From assembly GCF_000004195.4 (NCBI RefSeq), contig NC_030680.2, positions 141,553,545 through 141,617,544 of the forward strand: DNA of 64,000 nt. Reading direction: 5' to 3'. This document shows positions 11,516 through 23,440 of this stretch, one piece after another. The notes beneath the pieces were generated by a model. The model made no database searches. It was not told the DNA's origin and saw only the letters and a list, made by a program, of their open reading frames with translations. The stretch's first letter is position 1, and every line of letters starts with the position of its first letter. A program made the translations under genes and the position numbers. This DNA is from Xenopus tropicalis. Its lineage: Eukaryota > Chordata > Amphibia > Anura > Pipidae.

Positions 11516-11850
11516 GGGCCTATTCATGAAAACACGAGTTCGAATCCCAAATGGGATAAATTCGGATTGCATATGAAAATTTCTGAAGATCCCAAATATC
11601 CCGAAAATGCTTACGAAAAAAACGTATTAGTCACGATAATATCATATTGGCGATCCGAAAGTCATGAAATTTTCGTACCGAACGATTGTAAACAGCTGGA
11701 AAACCTTTCTGATTTTTTCGTGCAAGCGTACGAAATAGTCACGCAAGCGTACGAAAAATTCGGCGAAAATATGCTCAGAGCATTTGTGTCTTGTGAGAAT
11801 CCAAACAAGACCAAGTCTGCCTTCAGTGACGTGTACATATAGCATTAAAA
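11516..11850. mobile_element. Fragment of dispersed repeat with GCGTACGAAA blocks
   Basis: TTCGTGCAAGCGTACGAAAT and AAGCGTACGAAAAATTCGGC repeats, with TATTCATGAAAACACGAGTT at the left, look like an interspersed frog element. Opposing open frames across it are by chance. Confidence 0.5.
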
Positions 11851-11859
11851 CAACAGAAC

Positions 11860-12640
11860 GCGTGTAATGAATGGATATAGGGAAGTCGCTTAGACTGACT
11901 TTTTTTTTCGAAGGCCCAAAGCAATGTTTGGGCGGAGTTCCCCTTTAAGGGGCTATACGTCCCTGCTAAATCCTACTTACAAATACAATATATTTCCCTT
12001 TAAATCCCAGCACCCTTTCCAGTCGGCGCACAATATTTGTTTTGTTTCGGGGCCAGATCGCAGCCTGCAAACCTGTTGATAATGAAGCAGAAAGCATTAG
12101 TTTCCATCCTCCAGTTCTAAGCAATAAGCCAGGGAAGAAAAGCAGCAGGGCTAATTACCCACATTCCAGCATGAATTACTAAGCGGTGTGTGGTAAATCT
12201 GTGAACCTTGTTTTATTTCTTCTCTGCTGATCCCCCAATTTTATCCTCTACTTATTTCTCAAAAGGTTAAAGCTCTTGGGTAATTAAGCCACCAATCAAG
12301 CGACAGCCGTGATCCCTCAAGGTGTTTTTTTCCCCCCTTTGGAGTTTGAAAGGCTCAGCCTGGTACCTCTTAATCTAATTTTGTGATGTTTGGAGTTGGT
12401 GTGTCTTTAAAACAAATCGGGTTAATCTGGTTTGCAGTCAGACAGGTCGGAATTGCCATGCACTGCTGGGCTGAATGTTACATATTTGTAGTCTGACCAG
12501 TAAGAAATTCCCTAAGCCCCTCTTGAATGGCCGGAATGCCTTTGGCTTGTCACTTTACATTCGCTCAGGGCTCGTTGAGACGATTACAAAGAAGAGTTAT
12601 AGAACTTTAAGTACAGGGGGGGGGGGGACACTGACGTAAT
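11860..12640. other. Low-copy block in intron 1B-2, candidate regulatory DNA
   Basis: This is one of the few stretches of several hundred bases without repeat structure. It has homeodomain-like TAATTA motifs (CTAATTACCC, GGGTAATTAAGCC) and an AATCAAGCG motif. The intron between 1B and 2 is where mammalian MITF keeps the melanocyte promoter and enhancers, so a regulatory role is plausible but purely inferred. A G homopolymer lies at 12,616-12,628. Confidence 0.35.
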
Positions 12641-12883
12641 CTGGGGGCAAAAGGTGTGGATTTAACTAAAAGGGGATCGGCACCCAAAATCAGTTTTCAG
12701 GAGTCAGAACCAGAAGTGCAGAGAATATAAACAGCCGGATGGATACTGCATTCCATACTGGTTATGTGTATGAATAACTATAAAACCATATATAATGAAT
12801 GTATAATGGGATATACTTTGAGCTGTGAAGTTGTGGAATTCCCTCCCTGAATTAGTTGTACTGGCTGATACATTATATAGCTT

Positions 12884-13217
12884 TAAGGCAAATGCCACAC
12901 GAGGCGTAGGGCTGATATTTTCGGCAAGCGGAAAAACGCTTGGAGAAAATTCAGCCCTACGCCTGCTACTTGTGCCTGCACCCGAATGAATGGAATATAC
13001 TCGGGTGCAGGCACATGTAGCCGATATACGCATGAAAACGCGTGAGAATGCAAAGTCTCATGTTTTCATGCGTATATCGGCTACATGTGCCTGCACCCGA
13101 GTATATTCCATTCATTTGGGTGCAGGCACAAGTAGCAGGCGTAGGGCTGAATTTTCGCCAAGCGTTTTTCCGCTTGCCGAAAATATCAGCCCTACGCCTC
13201 GTGTGCCATCAGCCTTA
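12884..13217. mobile_element. Near-perfect foldback MITE, about 150-bp arms
   Basis: The two halves (12,886-13,045 and 13,055-13,217) are almost perfectly complementary: GAGGCGTAGGGCTGATATTT at the left pairs with AAATATCAGCCCTACGCCTC at the right, and CATGTAGCCGATATACGCAT pairs with ATGCGTATATCGGCTACATG near the centre. The ends TTAAGGC and GCCTTA suggest a TTA/TTAA-type target. Arm identity implies a young insertion or ongoing correction. Confidence 0.9.
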
Positions 13218-13234
13218 GAGGGGGCTGGATGGAT

Positions 13235-16200
13235 TCTTAGCAAGTGAGGGAATACAGGGGTAGGGGAGATAGCTCTCAGTACAAGTGAGGGAATACAGGG
13301 GTAGGGGGGATAGCTCTCAGTACAAGTGAGGGAATACAGGGGTAGGGGAGATAGCTCTCAGTACAAGTGAGGGAATACAGGGGTAGGGGAGATAGCTCTC
13401 AGTACAAGTGAGGGAATACAGGGGTAGGGGAGATAACTCTCAGTACAAGTGAGGGAATACAGGGGTAGGGGAGATAACTCTCAGTACAAGTGAGGGAATA
13501 CAGGGGTAGGGGGGATAGCTCTCAGTACCAGTGAGGGAATACAGGGGTAGGGGAGATAGCTCTCAGTACAAGTGAGGGAATACAGGGGTATGGGAGATAG
13601 CTCTCAGTCAAGTGAGGGAACAGGGTAGGGGGACTCTCAGTACAAGTGAGGGAATACAGGGGTAGGGGGATAGCTCTCAGTACAAGTGAGGGAATACAGG
13701 GGTAGGGGAGATAGCTCTCAGTACAAGTGAGGGAATACAGGGGTAGGGGGGATAGCTCTCAGTACAAGTGAGGGAATACAGGGGTAGGGGAGATAGCTCT
13801 CAGTACAAGTGAGGGAATACAGGGGTAGGGGGGATAGCTCTCAGTACAAGTGAGGGAATACAGGGGTAGGGGAGATAGCTCTCAGTACAAGTGAGGGAAT
13901 ACAGGGGTTATGGGAGGATAGCTCTCAGTACAAGTGAGGGAATACAGGGGTAGGGGGGATAGCTCTCAGTACAAGTGAGGAATACAGGGTAGGGAGATAG
14001 CTCTCAGTACAAGTGAGGGAATACAGGGGTAGGGGAGATAGCTCTCAGTACAAGTGAGGGAATACAGGGTAGGGGAGATAGCTCTCAGTACAAGTGAGGG
14101 AATACAGGGGTAGGGGAGATAGCTCTCAGTACAAGTGAGGGAATACAGGGGTAGGGGGGATAGCTCTCAGTACAAGTGAGGGAATACAGGGGTAGGGGGA
14201 TAGCTCTCAGTACAAGTGAGGGAATACAGGGGTAGGGGAGATAGCTCTCAGTACAAGTGAGGGAATACAGGGGTAGGGGAGATAGCTCTCAGTACAAGTG
14301 AGGGAATACAGGGTGGGGTCTCAGTACAAGTGGGGGTAGGGGGGATAGCTCTCAGTACAAGTGAGGGAATACAGGGGTAGGGAGATAGCTCTCAGTACAA
14401 GTGAGGAATACAGGGTAGGGGAGATAGCTCTCAGTACAAGTGAGGGAATACAGGGGTAGGGGGAGATAGCTCTCAGTACAAGTGAGGGAATACAGGGGTA
14501 GGGGGGATAGCTCTCAGTACAAGTGAGGGAATACAGGGGTAGGGGGGGTAGCTCTCAGTACAAGTGAGGGAATACAGGGGTAGGGGGGATAGCTCTCAGT
14601 ACAAGTGAGGGAATACAGGGGTAGGGGGGATAGCTCTCAGTACAAGTGAGGGAATACAGGGGTATGGGAGATAGCTCTCAGTACAAGTGAGGGAATACAG
14701 GGGTATGGGGGATAGCTCTCAGTACAAGTGAGGGAATACAGGGGTATGGGAGATAGCTCTCAGTACAAGTGAGGGAATACAGGGGTAGGGGAGATAGCTC
14801 TCAGTACAAGTGAGGGAATACAGGGGTAGGGGGGATAGCTCTTAGTACAAGTGAGGGAATACAGGGTATGGGAGATAGCTCTCAGTACAAGTGAGGGAAT
14901 ACAGGGGTATGGGAGATAGCTCTCAGTACAAGTGAGGGAATACAGGGGTATGGGGGATAGCTCTCAGTACAAGTGAGGGAATACAGGGGTAGGGGAGATA
15001 GCTCTCAGTACAAGTGAGGGAATACAGGGGTAGGGGAGATAGCTCTCAGTACAAGTGAGGGAATACAGGGGTATGGGGGATAGCTCTCAGTACAAGTGAG
15101 GGAATACAGGGGTAGGGGAGATAGCTCTCAGTACAAGTGAGGGAATACAGGGGTAGGGGGGATAGCTCTCAGTACAAGTGAGGGAATACAGGGGTAGGGG
15201 AGATAGCTCTCAGTACAAGTGAGGGAATACAGGGGTATGGGGGATAGCTCTCAGTACAAGTGAGGGAATACAGGGGTATGGGGGATAGCTCTCAGTACAA
15301 GTGAGGGAATACAGGGGTATGGGAGATAGCTCTCAGTACAAGTGAGGGAATACAGGGGTAGGGGAGATAGCTCTCAGTACAAGTGAGGGAATACAGGGGT
15401 AGGGGGATAGCTCTCAGTACAAGTGAGGGAATACAGGGGTAGGGGAGATAGCTCTCAGTACAAGTGAGGGAATACAGGGATAGGGGAGATAGCTCTCAGT
15501 ACAAGTGAGGGAATACAGGGGTAGGGGGGATAGCTCTTAGTACAAGTGAGGGAATACAGGGGTATGGGAGATAGCTCTCAGTACAAGTGAGGGAATACAG
15601 GGGTATGGGGGATAGCTCTCAGTACAAGTGAGGGAATACAGGGGTATGGGGGATAGCTCTCAGTACAAGTGAGGGAATACAGGGTATGGGAGATAGCTCT
15701 CAGTACAAGTGAGGGAATACAGGGGTATGGGAGATAGCTCTCAGTACAAGTGAGGGAATACAGGGGTATGGGAGATAGCTCTCAGTACAAGTGAGGGAAT
15801 ACAGGGGTAGGGGAGATAGCTCTCAGTACAAGTGAGGGAATACAGGGGTAGGGGGGATAGCTCTCAGTACAAGTGAGGGAATACAGGGGTAGGGGAGATA
15901 GCTCTCAGTACAAGTGAGGGAATACAGGGGTAGGGGGGATAGCTCTCAGTACAAGTGAGGGAATACAGGGGTATGGGAGATAGCTCTCAGTACAAGTGAG
16001 GGAATACAGGGGTAGGGGAGATAGCTCTCAGTACAAGTGAGGGAATACAGGGGTAGGGGGATAGCTCTCAGTACAAGTGAGGGAATACAGGGGTAGGGGA
16101 GATAGCTCTCAGTACAAGTGAGGGAATACAGGGGTAGGGGAGATAGCTCTCAGTACAAGTGAGGGAATACAGGGGTAGGGGGATAGCTCTCAGTACAAGT

Positions 16201-16400
16201 GAGGGAATACAGGATAGGGGGGATAGCTCTCAGTACAAGTGAGGAATACAGGGGTGGGAGATAGCTCTCAGTACAAGTGAGGGAATACAGGGGTAGGGGG
16301 GATAGCTCTCAGTACAAGTGAGGGAATACAGGGGTATGGGGGATAGCTCTCAGTACAAGTGAGGGAATACAGGGGTAGGGGGGATAGCTCTCAGTACAAG
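13235..16400 (+). repeat. 41-bp minisatellite, about 75 units
   Basis: The unit is CTCAGTACAAGTGAGGGAAT + ACAGGGGTAGGGGAGATAGCT, 41 bp (for example AGCTCTCAG at 13,271 and 13,312). Variants are mainly GTAGGGGAG, GTAGGGGGG and GTATGGGAG. A few units are damaged (13,617-13,640, 14,310-14,345). The plus strand has paired GGGG runs in every unit. The array lies inside repeat W. Confidence 0.97.
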
Positions 16401-16754
16401 TTGCCCCAGGGACTGGTCCCATTGCCATCTTGGAGTCAGGAAGGATTTTTTTTCCTCTGGGGCAAATTAGAGAGGCTTCAGATGGGGTTTTTGCCTTCCT
16501 CTGGATCAACTAGTAGTTAGGCAGGTTATATATAGGCATTATGGTTGAATGTGATGGACGTACGTCTTTTTTCAACCTAACTTACTATGTTACTATGTAA
16601 TGCATGCACTTGGAGCCCTATTCTATTAGTTGGCAGGGCCTTCCTCCTAGGGATCCAGGTGAACAATAATAATAATTGGAGACCCCCGGGGGGGCCACTA
16701 ACTTAGCAGCATGGGACCTTTGATTCCTGGTAGCAGCCCTGCATACAGTATCAG

Positions 16755-17005
16755 CAGAGTCGAACTAGGGTTCCTAGGGCCCACCACCCAGCCACTGCCC
16801 CTCCCTGCCCCCAGCCGCCTCCATTCCCAATAATCTGTGCTCCTTACGTTACTGTTAAAAATTAAAGATGGCTGTTCCACTGTGGAAGTGTAACCAGTAA
16901 ATAAGTAGCGGGGAGCAATGGTGGTTAGGGGCATCCGGCAGGGTCCAACAGAGTCAGGGCTGACCAGGATTTTTCCCAGCATCCCATTGGGCCAGTCTGA
17001 CCCTG
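16755..17005. mobile_element. hAT-type MITE S, copy with 8-bp TSD
   Basis: The insertion runs from CAGAGTCGAACTAGGG to GCCAGTCTGACCCTG. It is flanked by identical 8-bp duplications AGTATCAG at 16,747-16,754 and 17,006-17,013. An 8-bp target duplication with CAG...CTG ends is the hAT signature. The insert is 251 bp and non-coding. Confidence 0.9.
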
Positions 17006-17139
17006 AGTATCAGGCAACTTTTTTCCATACTGGCTATAGATGAATGATACAATTCACCAATTTTCCAAATCGGACACTGAGGGCCTAGTGCAAAATTAGT
17101 TTTAGGACCTCCCATTGTATTGACAGAAGCTCAGTCAGC

Positions 17140-17450
17140 TCTGTGATGTCATAAACCGGAATGACAATATAAATTCTAAGCAACTTTCCAAAATACATTT
17201 AATTACACATGTCAATGCATGGTTCTTCCAAGGTCTAGTGACGGTCTGGCTTCTGCTACATTGTTTCAAAAGACAGAAAGCTCCAGGACAGCAATGGCCG
17301 GACACACACTGCTGTCAGTGGCAGGAACATTTCCAAATTACTTTAAAACCACTGAAAATTTGCAATTGATATATATGGGAAAGTTGCTTAGAATTAGAAT
17401 TTCTTTCATTAGGTAACAGTTTATTTTAGGGATTACACCCCCTTTAAGCA
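17140..17450. mobile_element. Dispersed repeat fragment ending CCCCCTTTAAG
   Basis: TTCTGCTACATTGTTTCAAA and AGTTGCTTAGAATTAGAATT blocks recur in pieces near 11,287, 42,262 and 47,220. The TTTAAG end resembles TTAAAGG-type frog MITEs. Boundaries are approximate. Confidence 0.5.
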
Positions 17451-17539
17451 CTGGGGCACCGTAGTATTTTCCTTATTGGTAGCAGTGTTGCCGCTCTGTA
17501 AGTGTCCTGCTGTGTGAAAATAAAGGGGAGCATTATAGG

Positions 17540-18360
17540 CTGATAATAAACAATGGTTTGGAAGCACAGGGGGATACCAGTGCCCGTACAGACCCCCCCG
17601 AGCATCTCGCCCAGACTCCCCAGGCAGTTGGAGGGTGATTTCCCTGACCTTTTGGCTGGGTGTATCTGCATCTCATTCACCTGTTTAGAGAACACTTCGC
17701 ATTTTGCGCCGGGAGGCCGACGCGACGAGGATTCATAACAAAGCAAACGCTGATTTATGAGTGTGTAAGTTGCGCAGCAAAGTTGCAATAAATCAAAGAA
17801 CAAAGGGCTACAAAGAATCTGATGTTAAATAAAAAGCCGGGAAAGTTGCGGCTGAAATGTGGAAAGTGAAATGCACCGACCTATCTGGAGTCTGAAGTAC
17901 AAATTTACAAAAAATAAAATAATAAGAATTACAAAGAGGATATTTATATTGAGATTTCAGCGCCCCATACAGTTCATTTATCTTTTCAGTACTGTTCTTT
18001 AGATTCAGTTTCTTTCCCCCTTTTCTACTCTCCTCTTTCTCCTTAGGGTTTCCTCTGCCTTCCTCCTCTGTGCCCCTCAGAAAGCTCTCTTCCCAGGTAC
18101 CATTATCTTCCTATACTCCCTCCTCATATTCCCATACACCTGTAGGTCTGTCACAATCCACAAACAGTCCCTGCAGTCACGGGTATAACAACAATCTCAG
18201 TTATTGGCAAAGGCCTTGGGATACTTGTTGCTCCCATGAATGTCCTACAATTTAATTTATCTATATAAAAAATAATATCTTGCTCAATGCCTGCTAAAAC
18301 CTATAAGGACATATCTAAAGATTCACAGCTGAAGCAACTATAACTTCATTACTTTGGCCA
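17540..18360. other. Low-copy block with clustered SOX/LEF-like motifs
   Basis: The segment lacks repeat structure. Within 17,787-17,817 the plus strand has ATCAAAG, AACAAAG and ACAAAG within 25 bp, with another ACAAAG at about 17,932. SOX10 and LEF1/TCF are known MITF regulators in melanocytes through such motifs. That they act here is inference; short motifs occur often by chance. Confidence 0.35.
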
Positions 18361-18389
18361 CCAAGGTAGGTAATTAATACACAGGTCTC

Positions 18390-21300
18390 AAAAACCTCAG
18401 AAGTATTAAATCAGTAGTTCAGTACTAAACCTCAGAAGTACTAACCCTGAGTATCAGTACTAACCCAGAGCATCAGTACTAAACCTCAGAAGTACTAACC
18501 CTGAGTATCAGTACTAACCCAGAGCATCAGTACTAACCCAGAGCATCAGTACTAAACCTCAGAAGTACTAACCCAGAGCATCAGTACTAACCCAGAGCAT
18601 CAGTACTAAACCTCAGAAGTACTAACCCTGAGTATCAGTACTAACCCAGAGCATCAGTACTAAACCTCAGAAGTACTAACCCAGAGCATCAGTACTAACC
18701 CAGAGCATCAGTACTAAACCTCAGAAGTATTAACCCTGAGTATCAGTACTAACCCAGAGCATCAGTACTAAACCTCAGAAGTACTAACATCAGTACTAAC
18801 CCAGAGCATAAGTACTAACCCAGAGCATCAGTACTAAACCTCAGAAGTACTAACCCTGAGTATCAGTACTAACCCAGAGCATCAGTACTAACCCAGAGCA
18901 TCAGTACTAAACCTCAGAAGTACTAACCCTGAGTATCAGTACTAACCCAGAGCATCAGTACTAAACCTCAGAAGTACTAACCCAGAGCATCAGTACTAAC
19001 CCAGAGCATCAGTACTAACCCAGAGCATCAGTACTAACCCAGAGCATCAGTACTAACCCAGAGCATCAGTACTAAACCTCAGAAGTACTAACCCTGAGTA
19101 TCAGTACTAACCCAGAGCATCAGTACTAAACCTCAGAAGTACTAACCCAGAGCATCAGTACTAACCCAGAGCATCAGTACTAACCCAGAGCATCAGTACT
19201 AAACCTCAGAAGTACTAACCCTGAGTATCAATACTAACCCAGAGCATCAGTACTAAACCTCAGAAGTACTAACCCAGAGTATCAGTACTAAACCTCAGAA
19301 GTACTAACCCAGAGCATCAGTACTAAACCTTAGAAGTACTAACCCTGAGTATCAATACTAACCCAGAGCATCAGTACTAAACCTCAGAAGTACTAACCCA
19401 GAGCATCAGTACTAAACCTCAGAAGTACTAACCCCGTGTATCAGTACTAAACCTCAGAAGTACTAACCCAGAGCATCAGTACTAAACCTCAGAAGTACTA
19501 ACCCCGTGTATCAGTACTAAACCTCAGAAGTACTAACCCAGAGCATCAGTACTAAACCTCACAAGTACTAACCCTGAGTATCAGTACTAAACCTCAGAAG
19601 TACTAACCCAGAGCATCAGTACTAAACCTCAGAAGTACAAACCCGGTGTATCAGTACTAAACCTCAGAAGTACTAACCCAGAGCATCAGTACTAAACCTC
19701 AGAAGTACTAACCCAGAGTATCAGTACTAAACCTCACAAGTACTAACCCCGTGTATCAGTACTAAACCTCAGAAGTACTAACCCAGAGCATCAGTACTAA
19801 ACCTCAGAAGTACTAACCCCGTGTATCAGTACTAAACCTCAGAAGTACTAACCCAGAGCATCAGTACTAAACCTCACAAGTACTAACCCTGAGTATCAGT
19901 ACTAAACCTCAGAAGTACTAACCCAGAGCATCAGTACTAAACCTCAGAAGTACAAACCCGGTGTATCAGTACTAAACCTCAGAAGTACTAACCCAGAGCA
20001 TCAGTACTAAACCTCAGAAGTACTAACCCAGAGTATCAGTACTAAACCTCACAAGTACTAACCCCGTGTATCAGTACTAAACCTCAGAAGTACTAACCCA
20101 GAGCATCAGTACTAAACCTCACAAGTACTAACCCTGAGTATCAGTACTAAACCTCAGAAGTACTAACCCAGAGCATCAGTACTAAACCTCAGAAGTACTA
20201 ACCCAGTGCATCAGTACTAAACCTCAGAAGTACTAACCCAGTGCATCAGTACTAAACCTCAGAAGTACTAAACCAGTGCATCAGTACTAAACCTCAGAAG
20301 TACTAACCCAGAGCATCAGTACTAACCCAGTGCATCAGTACTAAACCTCAGAAGTACTAACCCAGTGCATCAGTACTAAACCTCAGAAGTACTAACCCAG
20401 TGCATCAGTACTAACCCAGTGCATCAGTACTAAACCTCAGAAGTACTAACCCAGAGCATCAGTACTAAACCTCAGAAGTACTAACCCAGTGCATCAGTAC
20501 TAAACCTCAGAAGTACTAACCCAGTGCATCAGTACTAAACCTCAGAAGTACTAACCCAGAGCATCAGTACTAAACCTCACAAGTACTAACCCTGAGTATC
20601 AGTACTAAACCTCAGAAGTACTAACCCAGAGCATCAGTACTAAACCTCAGAAGTACAAACCCGGTGTATCAGTACTAAACCTCAGAAGTACTAACCCAGA
20701 GCATCAGTACTAAACCTCAGAAGTACTAACCCAGAGTATCAGTACTAAACCTCACAAGTACTAACCCCGTGTATCAGTACTAAACCTCAGAAGTACTAAC
20801 CCAGAGCATCAGTACTAAACCTCACAAGTACTAACCCTGAGTATCAGTACTAAACCTCAGAAGTACTAACCCAGAGCATCAGTACTAAACCTCAGAAGTA
20901 CTAACCCAGTGCATCAGTACTAAACCTCAGAAGTACTAACCCAGTGCATCAGTACTAAACCTCAGAAGTACTAAACCAGTGCATCAGTACTAAACCTCAG
21001 AAGTACTAACCCAGAGCATCAGTACTAACCCAGTGCATCAGTACTAAACCTCAGAAGTACTAACCCAGTGCATCAGTACTAAACCTCAGAAGTACTAACC
21101 CAGTGCATCAGTACTAACCCAGTGCATCAGTACTAAACCTCAGAAGTACTAACCCAGAGCATCAGTACTAAACCTCAGAAGTACTAACCCAGAGCATCAG
21201 TACTAAACCTCAGAAGTACTAACCCAGTGCATCAGTACTAAACCTCAGAAGTACTAACCCAGAGCATCAGTACTAAACCTCAGAAGTACTAAACCAGTGC

Positions 21301-21500
21301 ATCAGTACTAAACCTCAGAAGTACTAACCCAGTGCATCAGTACTAACCCAGAGCATCAGTACTAACCCAGTGCATCAGTACTAAACCTCAGAAGTACTAA
21401 CCCGGTGCATCAGTACTAAACCTCAGAAGTACTAAACCAGTGCATCAGTACTAAACCTCAGAAGTACTAAACCAGTGCATCAGTACTAAACTTCAGAAGT
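18390..21500 (+). repeat. Compound 35/19-bp minisatellite with 703-bp HOR
   Basis: The long unit is CAGTACTAAACCTCAGAAGT + ACTAACCCAGAGCAT, 35 bp. A shorter 19-bp unit (ACTAACCCAGAGCATCAGT) is interspersed, densely in the left third. The diagnostic variant CCTCACAAGTACTAACCCTG falls at 19,557, 19,872, 20,117, 20,575 and 20,820. The 245-bp interval and following variants repeat exactly 703 bp later (19 long plus two short units), a higher-order duplication. Confidence 0.96.
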
Positions 21501-22095
21501 GACACTGCAAGGTGACAAGGTGAAGGCCCTAATGTGACTTCTGCTACTGAACTCCATAAGCAACTGAGCATCATGTGATGTTAGTAAATAAGTGGTGCCC
21601 GGGGCTGCATTAAGCAACATTTTCCTGTTGACAGAAGCAACGTATTGTTTTGGGTTATGCAATAAACCTCAGTCAGTGAGTCAAAGCAGTGGGCGGGGAC
21701 TCAGTAATGGTGAATAATGGCATCTTTACTGGAGAGTGTTCTCTGTATGTGATTATCCCCAACCCTGAGTTTTAAAAACCAATGAGTAACAGAGCATCAA
21801 AGTCCATCTAACAAGTTATGTAGGCTTAATTTTGTCAGTCAGTAACAACACTGGAATAGGCAGCTAAGAATATTGATTTCAAATTACTTGTTGAGAAACA
21901 TGGAAACAAGCACTTGATCAAAAATGGCCGACTTATTACCCTATAGGGCTTATTTACTACGTACAGAGGAGAGTGCAAAGTGCCACATTTTTGCACCGGC
22001 TGAATGGGTGCAGGTCTGAATGCTTGCACTCCAATATGGATTGTGTAAACCAGAGGCATCTGCCTGATGAATACAGTGCTGCCCTATTTGGCTAT
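21501..22095. other. Intronic spacer between satellites
   Basis: The sequence has no recognised gene. The part from 21,945 (GGGCTTATTTACTACGTACA) looks like an interspersed-repeat fragment. Confidence 0.4.
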
Positions 22096-22099
22096 TTAA

Positions 22100-23440
22100 A
22101 TTATTCCCTTTTCACTGTAATAAAACAGTACCTGTACTTGATCCCAACTAAGATATAATTACCCCTTATTGGGGGCAGAACAGTCCTATTGGGTTTATTT
22201 CATGGTGAAATGATTCCCTTTTCTCTGTAATAATAAAACAGTACCTGTACTTGATCCCAACTAAGATATAATTACCCCTTATTGGGGGCAGAACAGCCCT
22301 ATTGGGTTTATTTAATGGTGAAATGATTCCCTTTTCTCTGTAATAATAAAACAGTACCTGTACTTGATCCCAACTAATATATAATTACCCCTTATTGGGG
22401 GCAGAACAGCCCTATTGGGTTTATTTAATGGTGAAATGATTCCCTTTTCTCTGTAATAATAAAACAGTACCTGTACTTGATCCCAACTAATATATAATTA
22501 CCCCTTATTGGGGGCAGAACAGCCCTATTGGGTTTATTTCATGGTTAAATGATTCCCTTTTCTCTGTAATAATAAAACAGTACCTGTACTTGATCCCAAC
22601 TAAGATATAATTACCCCTTATTGGGGGCAGAACAGTCCTATTGGGTTTATTTAATGGTTAAATGATTCCCTTTTCTCTGTAATAATAAAACAGTGCCTGT
22701 ACTTGATCCCAACTAAGATATAATTACCCCTTATTGGGGGCAGAACAGCCCTATTGGGTTTATTTAATGGTTAAATGATTCCCTTTTCTCTGTAATAATA
22801 AAACAGTACCTGTACTTGATCCCAACTAAGATATAATTACCCCTTATTGGGGGCAGAACAGCCCTATTGGGTTTATTTAATGGTTAAATGATTCCCTTTT
22901 CTCTGTAATAATAAAACAGTACCTGTACTTGATCCCAACTAAGATATAATTACCCCTTATTGAGGGCAGAACAGTCCTATTGGGTTTATTTCATGGTTAA
23001 ATGATTCCCTTTTCTCTGTAATAATAAAACAGTACCTGTACTTGATCCCAACTAAGATATAATTACCCCTTATTGGGGCAGAACAGCCCTATTGGGTTTA
23101 TTTCATGGTTAAATGATTCCCTTTTCTCTGTAATAATAAAACAGTACCTGTACTTGATCCCAACTAAGATATAATTACCCCTTATTGGGGGCAGAACAGC
23201 CCTATTGGGTTTATTTAATGGTTAAATGATTCCCTTTTCTCTGTAATAATAAAACAGTACCTGTACTTGATCCCAACTAAGATATAATTAATCCTTATTG
23301 GAGGAAAAACAATCCTATTGGGCTTAATTACTGTCTAAATTATTTTTTTGTAGACTTAAGGTAGGAGATCCAAATTACAGAAAGACCCCTTATCTGGAAA
23401 ACCTCAGGTCCTGAGCATTCTGGATAATGCCATACCTGTA
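22100..23440 (-). repeat. 112-113 bp satellite, array B (-), left end truncated
   Basis: The units are reverse complements of array A, about eleven copies of the block around ACAGTACCTGTACTTGATCC. The right end keeps the MITE terminus (AAAGACCCCTTATCTGG to GCCATACCTGTA). The left end begins within a unit without its terminus. On the mitf-sense strand each unit reads TACTGTTTTATTATTACAG. Confidence 0.9.

Larger units (their letters stand above)
12808..16600 (+). mobile_element. Dispersed repeat W, interrupted and expanded
   Basis: The left part has GTGGAATTCCCTCCCTGAAT and GTACTGGCTGATACATTATA up to 12,883. It resumes at 13,218 with GGCTGGATGGATTCTTAGCA, and its right part (16,400-16,600) reads CAAGTTGCCCCAGGGACTGG to AACTTACTATGTTACTATG. 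I recall this order from intact amphibian copies that carry a single CAAGTGAGGGAATACAGG motif. Here a foldback MITE (12,884-13,217) and a large 41-bp tandem expansion sit inside it. Confidence 0.75.

Noticed and set aside
11567..11845. Opposing frames of 91 and 67 codons
   Set aside because: Both lie in an interspersed element with AAGCGTACGAAA blocks. Open frames on both strands follow from its base pattern.
12155..12172. Possible mitf exon 1M (MLE...) on the minus strand
   Set aside because: It begins ATG CTG GAA as expected for MITF-M but then reads TGT GGG TAA, a stop after five codons, and no donor or further match to the 11-residue M peptide exists.
13235..16400. CRISPR or telomere-like G-rich array
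   Set aside because: The 41-bp units are contiguous without spacers and lack the TTAGGG telomere repeat.
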